In this document: piece after piece, positions 18,205-28,430 of the stretch
Numbering within the stretch: position 1 is the stretch's first letter
How the letters are laid out: each line of letters begins with the position of its first letter
Source of the DNA: Nitzschia sp. pyKryTriq1
Taxonomy: Eukaryota; Bacillariophyta; Bacillariophyceae; Bacillariales; Bacillariaceae
Assembly: GCA_956465555.1 (NCBI GenBank)
Contig: OY101117.1
Location: 3,224,001 to 3,288,000 of the forward strand
DNA: 64,000 bases
Direction of reading: 5' to 3'
Program-made: the position numbers and the translations under genes
The notes under the pieces: generated by a model
Seen by the model: the letters and a program-made list of their open reading frames with translations, nothing else
Database searches by the model: none
What the model was told of the DNA's origin: nothing

Positions 18205-20880
18205 ATGAAGGTACGCATACGAATACGACGATAGAATGCAATGACTAATGATGAGGAGCCGTCAAATCGATATTGATAGTAATGGAGAGCGCACACTCAC
18301 ACTTTCTTTCCACCACTCGCCGACGTGTTGTTGCTGCTGCTGCTGCTGCTGCCACCATTTCAATTTCGTGTTGTTGTGAGCGAGTAGATTCAAAACAAGT
18401 ATCTCTCCGTCATTTCCGCCTCGTTGGCGGCTTCTGTCGCGGTCGGACAGTCACCGTCCTCGGTGTTCTTGCAGATCCTTCATAGTTCCGACAACGAGTC
18501 TTCCTTTCAGGACCCCAACACGCTCGAAGAAAAAGTCATTCATTACAGTGCTCTTGTCAATGGGTTGCAACAATTGGCGGCCTCGGAAGGAATTCCCTCT
18601 CTGCATATGACGGCTGGCGATCATTCGATCCCAGGACCCTTCTATCGAGCTTCGTCGGAAGTACAAGCCTATGGACACAATGGCTTGGCAGATATCGCCA
18701 TTTATAATGCCTTTCCCAACTTGGCAAACGGTTTTGGCAATCACGAATTTGATGGCGGTATTAATGACCTCGCCTATATGATCAATGCCGCTAACTATCC
18801 CATGATCGCAGTCAATCTGGACTTTTCCAACGTGCAACTAGAACCTGATACTCCTGCCATTGAGATCGGCGTGGATGCCAGTCCCTGCACCGAAAATGCG
18901 GGCAAGGTCGTCAAGTCTTGCTACATCATGTCCGCGGCCGAGGGCAACAATTTGACGGTCGGGATCATCGGTCGGGCTCCCTTTGACTTTTTCGAGGTTA
19001 TTGAAGATCCAGAAACCAATCATCCAGGCCTGGACTTTGTGGGGGGACGTGATCCCGACACTAACGAATCTCTCGAGTCAGCACTTCCCATGGTCTTGGA
19101 ACAAGTCGATCTCTTGACGGCTCAAGGTGCTGCAATCATTGTTTTGCTGGACCACGCTCAAGATTTCACGGGAGATCCCTTGTCGCTCGAATTGCTCCGG
19201 GGTGTCGACGTGATCATTTCGGCAGGATCTACGGGATTCATGGCAGGCGAGACCAACGGTCCCTTTAACTATCTCCGTGAAGACGAAATCGGAGTGACAG
19301 CGGCCTATCCTTTTGTTGGTCAAGACAGTGAAGGCAAGACAGTCCTGGTTGTCAATACAGATCAACTCTATTCTTACATTGGACATTTGATTGTGGAATT
19401 CGATGATGCGGGAGACGTCATTGGTTACGATGATATGCGCAGTGGTCCGATTGCTACTACTCCTGAAGCGGTCGAACTCCTCCGGGTGGAGCTTGGTATC
19501 GATGAGCTTACACCGCAACCCGAGGTGAGCGAAGTCGTGGACCTCCTTCAAGCCTCTCCTTCCATCACTAGTGGATTTGAAGTCGTTGGTTCTACCGTGT
19601 TTCCGCTCAATGGAGAACGTGCCAATGTTCGTGGCCGAGAAACTAACTTGGGTCGCGTGGCAGCGGACTCGACCCTGTGGGAAGCCCAAATGTTTGCCAC
19701 CGACAACAACCTCCCACCTGTCGATGTCGCCTTGAAGAATGGTGGAGGAATCCGTGATACCATTGCTGGTCCTTCGATTACTCGCTTTACCATCGAGGCA
19801 GCTCTGGCCTTTGACAACAAACTGGCCCTTATCGAGTTGACCGCGGGTCAACTCCTGGCTACCATGGAGAATGCCGTAAGCCGTGTCCCCTTTACGGATG
19901 GCCGCTTTCCCCAAGTCGCGGGCATGTATCTCCAATTTGATACTGTCATGCCCGGCGTCGAAGGCGCCGAAAGTATGGACACTCCGGTGCGCGTCAAGAA
20001 TTTGAACGTGACCCGCGCCGATGGTACTGAAGACGTGTTGGTGATGAACTCTGTGGCGCAAGGAGATCTCAATCGAACCTTTGTCATGGCCACTAACAGT
20101 TTCTTGTTGACGGGAGGAGATGGCTATATCAGTTTGACAGTCGGTACTCCATTGGGCGAGACCGAACTGGGAGAACAACAAATTTTGGAGAACTATATTG
20201 TGGACGCACTCGGTGGAGAAGTAAATATGGTAGATCCACCGGTGGATCCTCGAGTGGAATTTGCATGTCTCAACCTTGTCGATGCCTTACCAATGGATCA
20301 ATTTGAAATTCTGCATGAACTCGTCGTTGCCGCTGGACTGGAAGATGCAATTGACGTTCCGGGACCCATCACGTTGTTTGCTCCCACGGATGCGGCTTTT
20401 CTCGCTCTCCCGGATGGAACACTGGACGCTCTTAAGGCCGATCCCGAAGCTCTTATTGGTGTGCTTACCTACCATGTGGCCGGTGGCTTGATCCTTTCGT
20501 CCGACCTCGAAGATGGCCAGGCAGTGACCATGTTGAACCAACAAACAGCAACTGTCTCTATCAGTGATACTGACGAGGGGGTCGTCATGATCAATGATGC
20601 TGCCACGGTGACCGCCTTCAATATGCTTGCCTGCAACGGTGTTTATCATGTGTTGGATGCTGTTTTGCTTCCGCAAGCCGAGACAAGCCCGAGTCCTCCC
20701 ACCGATGGACCTCCTGCCGCGGCACCCAGCCCACCGACTTCCATGACACCCTCGTCTAGCGAGCAGGTCACCGGTGCTCCGACACCCGCCTCTGCCGCCC
20801 CCAGTGCCAGTGCCGGTGCGGGTGGTCACTTCCTCGTGGCAGCTGTCACGGGATTGTTCTTGCCCCTGTTTTTTGTTTAA
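18205..20880 (+). CDS. Secreted 5'-nucleotidase-like metallophosphoesterase fused to FAS1 domain, probable GPI anchor
   Basis: Two exons: 18205-18210 and 18400-20880 (828 residues). The downstream frame has no ATG before conserved sequence. A two-codon exon ATG AAG at 18205, donor GTACGC at 18211 and acceptor AAACAAG at 18399 join in phase to give MKYLSVISASLAASVAVGQS, a clear signal peptide. The metallophosphoesterase domain follows (LQILHSSDNESS, AGDHSIPGPF, GNHEFDGG near residue 116, VLLDHAQ). Next is the 5'-nucleotidase C-terminal domain (residues about 395-595, with RETNLGRVAADS and KNGGGIRDTI), then a FAS1/fasciclin domain (about 624-762, with ITLFAPTDAAF and VLTYHVAGG). A Pro/Ser/Thr stalk and hydrophobic tail (GGHFLVAAVTGLFLPLFFV) suggest a GPI signal. 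Metal ligands differ from classical UshA: the second ligand of DxH is Glu (DNE) and the GHTH segment reads SAGST, as I recall for some marine/cyanobacterial relatives. Role: probably cell-surface nucleotide/phosphoester hydrolysis with adhesion. Confidence 0.85.
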
Positions 20881-21050
20881 AGATTATCATTATGGAATGA
20901 TCATATCATCATTGTACTAGGTGGGAATTTTCATGTGAACTGCTGCTATTGGGATTGTTCTTGCCCCTGTTTTTTGTTTAAAGATTATCATTATGGAATG
21001 ATCATATCATCATTGTACTAGGTGGGAATTTTCATGTGAACTGCTGCTAT
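20850..21050. repeat. 101-bp tandem duplication over a stop codon and 3' flank
   Basis: GGGATTGTTCTTGCCCCTG starts at 20850 and again at 20951. The two 101-bp copies appear identical. The first copy holds the last about 10 codons and TAA of the nucleotidase/FAS1 gene; the second repeats them as non-coding 3' sequence. Confidence 0.93.
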
Positions 21051-21715
21051 TGAAAGCAACTATTGTTATACTTATACAATTGTGCTTTAGTTCTCATAGA
21101 TGGTATAGCTCCGTTTTCTCGAGTATGATCCATACTGTAGTGCTTCCACAGTCTTGTCTTGTTGTCATAATAATATAATTGAGCCCCTCTACTAGTAGAC
21201 GAAACTCCTTTAATTATGTCTCCGTCTGTTTGGCTGTCGAGCCCAAGAGGAGTCGTCATCAAGATGACGTCACTTTCATGTGGATCGCATGCAGGAATGA
21301 TCCAGCTTCTCTGATTTCCGGGCGCGGAAACGTTTGCACGCCGGCGGCGAACGAAGCGCTCATCTTCGCGATGTTCCAAGTTGCCCAAAGGACACACACG
21401 CCATGCTGGATCGATGGATCCACTCTGGTACCGGTAGTGGTCTCTAGCTAGTTAGTCTACCGACTACCGAAGACAAAGGAATCATCATCATCATTCTAAT
21501 AAAAGCTGGAGCTACTAACTAGTAGCTGTAGTAGCAGTAGTCGGTTGTTCGATGTTGACAGCAAAGAGATTGCTCCTCAATAATTTATCAATCATCAACT
21601 CGATCTAATATTCTTCAATATCCTCGTCCGCCACTAACCTTGTTGTCGGAACGCTTTCAACGAAAGATTCACAAACGAACGAATAATATAATAATAACAC
21701 CCGTCAAAAAAGAAG
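20881..21715. other. Intergenic region
   Basis: Apart from the duplicated segment, no gene is supportable. Overlapping frames of 116 codons (21047-21397, -) and 90 codons (21179-21451, +) have no recognisable product. A TACCGGTAG motif is near 21429 and an AGTAGC-rich stretch near 21520-21540. The end is the promoter of the potassium channel gene. Confidence 0.55.
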
Positions 21716-23323
21716 ATGGGCCACCGCCAACACAAAAATCCCCTGTCCAACTTATTTCGCTCCCACAAAAAGAAGAATGGCGGTGGGCGTGCAGGAGAAG
21801 GAACGCCACTCTTGGCGGCCATGGAGGAAGGACATGCTGCTGGTGCTGCTGCTACCGAATGGAATGGTAGGTGCGGTAATGACCAATCCTCGGATTACCA
21901 ATCGTCGGTAGATTCTCGATCCGCATTTCATCCTTCGAATTATAATATCGGAGATGCCGCCCTGGGATTCCACGTCAGGCCACATCAGAAAGCAGCAACA
22001 GGAAAAAAGGATTACTGGAAGATTTTACGCGAAAGGGTCAAAGGAGGAGATTTGCTGCTCCACGGAATCGGTAACAGTGAGAACCTGAAAGATCGAGCGA
22101 ATGAAAGAAGTAGTGTGATGATGGACCGTAATGAACAAAAAATTCAAGAAGCCATTGATGAAATTCGACAGGGCATGGAATTCGGTCTCTGGCATTGTCT
22201 GATTGCCATTGTGATATACTTGGGCATTGCCGTGGCGTGTTTCAATACCATATTTGAACCCTCATGGAGTATTTTGGACAGTGTCTACTTTGCCGTAGTC
22301 ACCTTTTCCACGGTGGGTTATGGAGACGAAGTCCCCACCACACATGCCAGCATGATCTTTACTTGTTTCTATGCCTTGTCGGGTGTGGCGATTCTCGGAA
22401 TTGCACTTGGTATCTTGGGCTCCAATTTAGTGGATGCACAAGAAGCCATGGCCAACAAGGCCGAGAATTTGCTCAAATATCAAGTCCTGAGTGTCTTTGA
22501 TGCGAAAAAGACATCGCAAGTCAAATCGAGAGAAGATATTTTGTATGAAGAAGAACACGGTGGCAGGTCCAAGCCATCCGATGATGAAGAAGAAGAAGAA
22601 GAAATGTTGCGGCAACCCTCCTTCTTTCGGTCCACACTGTCCTGTCTCAAGAGTTTTCTTCCACTTTTGGGAGTCATGCTGGGTATGGCGTATTGGATCG
22701 GTAATCGTGCGGGATGGTCGCTTTTGGAAATCACCTACTTTTTGATTGTCACTGCCACGACTGTCGGGTACGGAGATTTTACCCCCAAATCGGATGAAGA
22801 AAAGATGATTGCTCTCTTATTCATCCCCGTCGCAGTGGGTGCCATGGGAGTTTGGCTTGGTGGTGTGGCCAATATCATTGTCGAATCGCGATCGGCGCGG
22901 TATCGACGCAACATGGGGATGAAGGAACTCACCCAGCACGATTTGGATATCATGGATAGGGATGGGGATGGTGCTGTCACAAGAGCCGAGTTTTTGGAAT
23001 TCATGTTGGTAGCCATGAATAAGATTGACCAAACATTAGTGGATGAACTTCGGCAACATTTTGACCGATTGGACGCGGATGGAACCGGAGAACTAACCAA
23101 GAACGATTTGATTGAAGTCGCTCGCGCGAAACTCAAGAGTCCGGTACACAAACTACATCTCTCCATGTACAAGAAACGTCTCATGAATGAATCATCAGTT
23201 GTTGCTGGGGCCAGAACGAGGAGAGGATTGATGGCGGGATGGAGCCCTCAGTTTTTCAGCCATATGAACATGAGACGTTCGAGCGACTCCATATCCTCGT
23301 CCGCTGCGCCATCTCGTCGCTAA
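21716..23323 (+). CDS. Two-pore-domain (TPK-like) potassium channel with two EF hands
   Basis: 535 residues from ATG 21716, no intron. The basic, Ser-rich N-terminus (MGHRQHKNPLSNLFRSHKKK) is cytosolic. Transmembrane helix 1 (LWHCLIAIVIYLGIAVACF) is followed by pore 1 with TVGYGDE near residue 199 and helix 2. An acidic cytosolic linker (about residues 290-300, poly-Glu) leads to helix 3 (LPLLGVMLGMAYWIG) and pore 2 with TTVGYGDF near residue 349. Two EF hands follow, DRDGDGAVTRAEF near 414 and DADGTGELTKNDL near 452, both with good calcium ligands. This is the plant/algal TPK layout: dimeric, calcium-regulated K+-selective channels, often vacuolar. Membrane location here is not determinable. 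Both filters are intact GYGD. Confidence 0.93.
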   Translation: MGHRQHKNPLSNLFRSHKKKNGGGRAGEGTPLLAAMEEGHAAGAAATEWNGRCGNDQSSDYQSSVDSRSAFHPSNYNIGDAALGFHVRPHQKAATGKKDYWKILRERVKGGDLLLHGIGNSENLKDRANERSSVMMDRNEQKIQEAIDEIRQGMEFGLWHCLIAIVIYLGIAVACFNTIFEPSWSILDSVYFAVVTFSTVGYGDEVPTTHASMIFTCFYALSGVAILGIALGILGSNLVDAQEAMANKAENLLKYQVLSVFDAKKTSQVKSREDILYEEEHGGRSKPSDDEEEEEEMLRQPSFFRSTLSCLKSFLPLLGVMLGMAYWIGNRAGWSLLEITYFLIVTATTVGYGDFTPKSDEEKMIALLFIPVAVGAMGVWLGGVANIIVESRSARYRRNMGMKELTQHDLDIMDRDGDGAVTRAEFLEFMLVAMNKIDQTLVDELRQHFDRLDADGTGELTKNDLIEVARAKLKSPVHKLHLSMYKKRLMNESSVVAGARTRRGLMAGWSPQFFSHMNMRRSSDSISSSAAPSRR

Positions 23324-23812
23324 AAGTGCCAGATCCACACCGCCGGTATACACATACACTATTATACGACGAGTATGCATTACTCCCGCCATGTTAGACA
23401 AGAAGTCAGCACAATAATGTAGAAGATACGGTACTTGTGCTAACATTGCTAATGTAGTCTAGTTTCCGATCTAGCAATGGGACGGAAGAGATAAAAGGCA
23501 GTTTTCGACGTGAGAAACTGTCGAATCCCCTGGACGAAACTGCACACAGTCGGCGTCATTGAACCATATAGTCTCCGTACGAAGTAACGAGCGATGCCCG
23601 TACACCGCGGCGCATATACAGTATTATTACAAGCTACCAAGACAGATACATCCATACTGTAATAGTGGTCTAGTGTTTTATTCTAAGTGTATGTTCATAT
23701 GCACAAAATATTGGCTTCTCGTCTAGCGTTCTACTAGAGCGGAGAGGTAGTTGCTTCTCTGTGGCTTCACCCCAGCAGAGGAGTCCATGACGCAGTATGC
23801 TTTCCCCAGGGA
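23324..23812. other. Intergenic region, convergent genes
   Basis: Nothing recognisable. It lies between the stops of the channel gene (+) and the SRDDL gene (-), so it should hold two 3' UTRs. Confidence 0.6.
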
Positions 23813-24427
23813 TTAGCTGCTGCCAGTTCGGATGAGATTTCGAGTACTGGTTTGGTCGATCACACTGATGACCTCGTCCATTAAGATACTCAGGTCAAGC
23901 CTCTGGTTCACCAAACCATCGGGGTTGGAGAATTTAGCCCGTCTCCTTTGAGAGCTGCGAAGAGTGCTGAGGTCGTCCCGAGATCCCTTGCGCATGGGAA
24001 ACTTGGGGGCATCAAGATTAGCAAGGGCCTTGAGTTCCACTCGTTCTGGTGTGGCTTGCGTTTGCTGTTTGGATGCCATCCTTGCAGCGATTTCCGCACC
24101 GAATAACGACTTGAATCTGCTGCTCAATTCGATGGGTGTTTTGAAAGGTTCTTGGTCCAGTGTTCTCTTGAAGCCTGGCTTGAGAATCGCCAGATCATCC
24201 CGACTATCCATTCTCTTGGGAGGGCTAGGAGGGTTGAATTCAAGCTTCTCAGGTTGAAATTTGGGTCCTCGTTTCACACTCTTGAGTTGCAGAGGAGATG
24301 TTGGGGTGCTGCGCACAGGAGAAACACATTCGAGCGATCGCGAAGATGCGTTGTCCCCGACTAATTCAAAACGCTGAGCTCCTGTTCGGGCTTGCAAATG
24401 ATTGAAGTAAGAGTCCAATAAAGCCAT
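23813..24427 (-). CDS. Hypothetical 'SRDDL' protein, copy 1
   Basis: 204 residues from ATG 24427. It is paralogous to the gene at 26089-26847: starts MALLDSYFNHLQARTGAQRF versus MVLLGKYFTSLQSRTGAQNF. Shared internal landmarks in the same order are PPSPPKRMDSRDDLAIL, SRFKSLFGAEI, VELKALANLDAPKFPMRKGS followed by RDDLSTL, and QRLDLSILMDEV. Thus each protein has two R-x-x-S-[RQ]-D-D-L motifs flanking a conserved FKSLFG segment. The protein is basic with no signal peptide or membrane segment. I recognise no family. The SRDDL context (R-x-x-S) resembles a basophilic kinase site (inference). Confidence 0.7.
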   Translation of the reverse strand: MALLDSYFNHLQARTGAQRFELVGDNASSRSLECVSPVRSTPTSPLQLKSVKRGPKFQPEKLEFNPPSPPKRMDSRDDLAILKPGFKRTLDQEPFKTPIELSSRFKSLFGAEIAARMASKQQTQATPERVELKALANLDAPKFPMRKGSRDDLSTLRSSQRRRAKFSNPDGLVNQRLDLSILMDEVISVIDQTSTRNLIRTGSS

Positions 24428-25070
24428 GATGGTACTTGATTGTTATTGTGGAATAGAAGAAGGAATAATGATATTTTGTGTTATGAGCGTTACAGTTTTT
24501 GAGATTTGAGAGATTGAGAAGATGGTTGAAAAGGAGCACCAGCGCAGAGCCACGCACAAAGCAGCTCATCGATCGGGCGGGCTTTCTTCGTCTCTGTGCT
24601 GAAGCGCTGTTGACGTTTCTCCGAGATTCTCTACATTCTCACAGGAGCTTAAATAAAGTTGAATTTGGTTTTCCGGACACTAATTATTAATTGGAGCAAA
24701 ATAGTGCCTAAGTTTAATTAACGGTGGGCTTTTCAAGCGATTTCGCACGACCTGCTTCTCAACGAAAATCGAGTCAGCGATGTCAACGAACAATCAGTCG
24801 TCAAGAGAGACGAGAAGTGGTCGGTCGTCGTCGTCGTCGTCGTCATCATCTTTCCCTAATAGTACCGGTACCGTACCACTTCGTACTCCTCCTACCGGTA
24901 CAGCCTGATCTTTTGTTGAATACGGCGAGTGAACTCGACGAAGGATGCCAGCACAGGACTCCGTTCCATCGTCTCTGTAGATGTGCAGACTAGCGCTGAT
25001 GATCCCGTACGGGTGAAAAGAGTCCATTGAGTCAATCAATCGGACTGTCTAGCTAGTAGCCAACAAACCC
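24428..25070. other. Intergenic region
   Basis: Upstream region of SRDDL copy 1. It contains a GTC/GTCGTC trinucleotide run (about 24823-24850), TACCGGTA palindromes (24862, 24893) and no supportable gene. Confidence 0.6.
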
Positions 25071-25769
25071 TCAACTCTCTCGGACAATGTAGACCGATGG
25101 TATAGTACTGTTGTCGACGCCGACGAATTCTGCTCTTTCGGGTATACGAGGGGTCGCGGTCATTTGTAATTGTACGAATTTGGTTTGCGTTCGGACGGCT
25201 GGGGTGAGAATGTTTGCTTGGGTGTATGCTGGGGCTATGGCATTCAATTGGGCGTCGAGCAAGGTTAAATCTTCGAATTCGAACACGTTGCTGTTATAGT
25301 TGTATACATCGATCGCGGCGGCTTGCGATTCGGTGTCGATGGCGGGGCAGTGTGTTAGGAAGCTGTTAGTTAGGAGTCCGTATTTGTCTTGCCAGTTTCC
25401 ACTGGCGTTTAGTGTGTTTTTGACGAACGAATCTACTAGTTGGTTTTTGATGCGTTTTTCCTCTGATTTTGGGCAGAGGCGAGGGACTTTGACGGTGAGC
25501 TTGTTCCAGGTTGCTGTTTCGAATACCGGCATCTCGCTCCACCAGTAATACGAGCGATCATTCTGTTTTGGAGTGTCATGGCGATAATTACTACCAGTAC
25601 GATACGGCGGGGACGAGGACGAATGTGGGTCGGAAGCGAGGAAAACGCTTCCGCTTCCTTCCATACTTGACCTGGCCGAATTGGATTCTGGGTTCGAATC
25701 CTCGGCGGCGATACCACTTAGCGGCTCTAGTGCCGTACTGGCTAGACTATCTAGGTAATCGTCGTCCAT
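25071..25769 (-). CDS. Hypothetical protein
   Basis: 232 residues from the first in-frame ATG at 25769; the open frame extends to 25868 but without an ATG. The N-terminal third is acidic and Ser-rich (MDDDYLDSLASTALEPLSG). The C-terminal two thirds look globular: WWSEMPVFETATWNKLTVKV, CPKSEEKRIKNQLVDSFV, FEFEDLTLLDAQLNAIAPAY, FVQLQMTATPRIPERAEF. No domain, signal peptide or membrane segment is recognised. It sits between the two SRDDL paralogues on the same strand but shows no similarity to them. Confidence 0.6.
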   Translation of the reverse strand: MDDDYLDSLASTALEPLSGIAAEDSNPESNSARSSMEGSGSVFLASDPHSSSSPPYRTGSNYRHDTPKQNDRSYYWWSEMPVFETATWNKLTVKVPRLCPKSEEKRIKNQLVDSFVKNTLNASGNWQDKYGLLTNSFLTHCPAIDTESQAAAIDVYNYNSNVFEFEDLTLLDAQLNAIAPAYTQANILTPAVRTQTKFVQLQMTATPRIPERAEFVGVDNSTIPSVYIVRES

Positions 25770-26088
25770 TGTCGATGGGGGATTGTTGTGTTGGGTTGGG
25801 CACAGATACTGCTCGACGGTCCATCCATCTCTGATGGCTGGCTGCCAAGATCCAAGTGACCCTGTCAAATGTCCTTATGACTACTTGGATTCAGTATGGC
25901 GGGCAGTCGCCTATCCGTACACGTTACGAGTAGTGTGAGAGCAGTATCTTCTTTTGGAAGCAAAAAAAGACATACTTCGACTATCTTTCTCTCTTACCGC
26001 CAATGCTAGCAGAGCGATACCCTACGAACGCGGATATATTACTTTTGTTCGTGTTTTAACTTATCTTTGTACACTAGCTGGTTTTTAA
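25770..26088. other. Short intergenic region
   Basis: No gene. It holds the upstream region of the 25071-25769 gene and the 3' flank of SRDDL copy 2. Confidence 0.55.
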
Positions 26089-26847
26089 TCATTGGGAATC
26101 TAGGATAGTCTCGGGTGGCGATGTTGTGCTACTACTAGTACGCCACCTCTCTGAGCTTTGAGATTGCGGCATGAAGTGGTGCGAGTCTGGGGAGCCGTAG
26201 GGCGAGAGGAAAGGAACCGGCTGGCTAAGTTCTTCCTGTGATCTCATGCTGGACCCTGATGCGAGTACATCGGTGACCTCGTCGAAGATATGACTGAGCT
26301 CGATCCTCTGGTTGGCCGTGGAGGAACAGGAGTCTAGACGTCGGTGAGCCAGTTTCTGCTGACGATTAGTATAGTAGGGCAAGACAGCCAGATCATCGCG
26401 GCTCCCTTGTCGCACAGGGAATTTCGGAGCTGCCAAGTTAGCAAGTGCGTTCATTTCAACCCGGTGCGTTTGAGAGAAATTCTTCTTGCTGGCATTGAGA
26501 CTCGATTCAATCTGCGTTCCAAAGAGGGATTTGAACCGGCTGTCCACTTGAGGATGGCTTGAACGTTTAGACTTATTAGTTCTCCTATGGGTACCAGTAC
26601 ACAGGTCATCTTGGCTCTCCATTCGCAGGGGTGGAGACGGCGGCTTGAGATCCAGGCTTTCCTGTTCGAATTTACTGTGTGATCCCTTGGACTTGTTGGA
26701 CCCGGAAGTCGAACGGAGTGGCGGCCCACGAAGTCTCTTCTTCGATGAGTCTGGCGATGCTACCTGAGCATCATCTCGCACCAGGAGGAAGTTCTGGGCA
26801 CCGGTGCGGCTTTGTAAAGAGGTGAAATATTTGCCAAGAAGAACCAT
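26089..26847 (-). CDS. Hypothetical 'SRDDL' protein, copy 2
   Basis: 252 residues from ATG 26847, paralogue of the gene at 23813-24427. Conserved segments are YFTSLQSRTGAQNFLLVRDD, PPSPPLRMESQDDL, SRFKSLFGTQIESSL, VEMNALANLAAPKFPVRQGS followed by RDDLAVL, and QRIELSHIFDEVTDVL. It differs by a longer Ser-rich C-terminal tail (about 45 residues) and a Lys/Ser-rich insert after the N-terminal block. The family is unknown to me; no membrane segment is present. The pair looks like a local same-strand duplication, later separated by the hypothetical gene, with substantial divergence. Confidence 0.72.
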   Translation of the reverse strand: MVLLGKYFTSLQSRTGAQNFLLVRDDAQVASPDSSKKRLRGPPLRSTSGSNKSKGSHSKFEQESLDLKPPSPPLRMESQDDLCTGTHRRTNKSKRSSHPQVDSRFKSLFGTQIESSLNASKKNFSQTHRVEMNALANLAAPKFPVRQGSRDDLAVLPYYTNRQQKLAHRRLDSCSSTANQRIELSHIFDEVTDVLASGSSMRSQEELSQPVPFLSPYGSPDSHHFMPQSQSSERWRTSSSTTSPPETILDSQ

Positions 26848-28430
26848 GATCTATTGTTGGAACTACAGATTGGTGGTTTGGAAATAGCAATGCAAAAATA
26901 ATATGTAAGGATCATGGTGATGAGGTAGAAAGTGGACTGTCGGTTTCGGCTCGAAGCATGCAGGCGAGTTGGTTACATGTACCGACGGAGCCGCGGCCTA
27001 TATGTTCCAAAAGGCGGCCTTTTAATAATTGATGGCACGGAAATGACTATTATGAAAAATTAATATCAAGATAAAAAGACCGAGCTTTTTTGTTCCTTTA
27101 TTTACTACTCCAATCAAGTCGTCGACCTTTTCATGTGCGTGTTGCGCTCTTCAAGGAAATTATTTGATGCCTGCCCTTCTGAGAAAACATCATACCCACT
27201 GTAGTAAATTCAAGATTACTATTGTTTCTTTAGCTTGGCATGCCCATCGACGAACAATGACGTGTGACATGATTATTCTTCACGAGTACAATACATGATT
27301 TTTTGATATTTTCCACTGGTTTCGGCGCTGACAACTACTACGACCACAATTATTTGTTGATACTCTCCAATCAACTATAAGCAAGTAGACTAGTTACACC
27401 TCTCTGGGTTGATTGTACGAGTATTCCCCAGCAGGCCGATCTACAACTACACTAAGACCTACTCCCAGTATTTGCCTATTGTTGTACTTCAGAACACTCT
27501 ACCTCGTCCTGCTGGTGTGCGGCTTATTCTTGTTCTCTGCTAGTGCTGCTGGTGCCACTGCTCCTCTCTCTCTCTACGAGTACAATTTGATTTTTTCCTT
27601 TCAACACTGGGCCATTTCTAGTACAGTGCAGTATCACCACTTACTGATTGAGTGATACCCGCCCTCGCTCTGCATTATTTATAGTCTCCTTCACCACCAC
27701 TTCTACTGCTTCCTGCTACTACCGGTAGTAAGCTAAAGCAGTGTAAAAGTGCACTGTCTGAGTAGTAGTCGTACTCTGGTACTAATGAAGAAAGCCAGAA
27801 GAGGAGGAGAGCTGCAAGAAGAAAAACGATGCTGATGATGCATTAGCTTGCTGATGTGGCCGCACGAAGCTACTCAATGATGTTGTGTAATCCCCGTCCC
27901 GCCACAACAATCTTCTGACGCATGCCCATCGCATCTTCTTCTCTCTCCTCGTGATGATGGATGATGATGATAATAATTCTTTGACACGACACGATGATTT
28001 GCAACTTGCTTCTATTTATTATTTTCTTCCCGCCGCCGCCCGGCGATGCAGCCGGTACCGGTAGAGACTAACTAGTACTAACTGACTACGGGTGTTCTCT
28101 ATCTACCGGTAGTGGCCATGTTTCAGTGACTCAGCATTTTACGTGGAGAGAATAACTATGCCTTCTAACATAGGGAAGAATATTGTTAAATAAAAATTAT
28201 ATGCCTGACAATAGCGTTTGAGACGGCCACGTGGTTTTCGTCTGGGGTGGCACTACTACAATTGTTGGTTGGCGAATTGTCCAAAATAATACGATTATCT
28301 CTGACTACCTTTTCTTTCTCCTCTCACCGACCCTCCCTCGATGTTCGATGTGCCAGAGTACCATTCACAATTCACAATCTAATCCTCACAAATCCCACAA
28401 CCCGACTATCTCGAACGACAGAAGAAAAGT
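26848..28430. other. Intergenic region, 1.6 kb
   Basis: No supportable gene on either strand. The region contains AT-rich segments (27020-27110), ATGATG-type runs (27950-27975), several TACCGGTA motifs (27720, 28055, 28105) and a 34-bp motif at 27727-27760 that recurs at 53159-53192. Confidence 0.55.
27727..27760. repeat. Dispersed 34-bp motif, copy 1
   Basis: AGTAAGCTAAAGCAGTG followed by TAAAAGTGCACTGTCTG. It matches 53159-53192 at 31 of 34 positions, while the flanks are unrelated. Nature unknown. Confidence 0.7.

Noticed and set aside
19078-20181. 367-codon minus frame
   Set aside because: Antisense to the conserved nucleotidase domain; no recognisable product.
25688-25700. GGGTTCGAATCC resembling a tRNA B-box / T-arm
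   Set aside because: Lies inside a coding frame, the T-stem does not pair and no acceptor or D-arm is visible around it.
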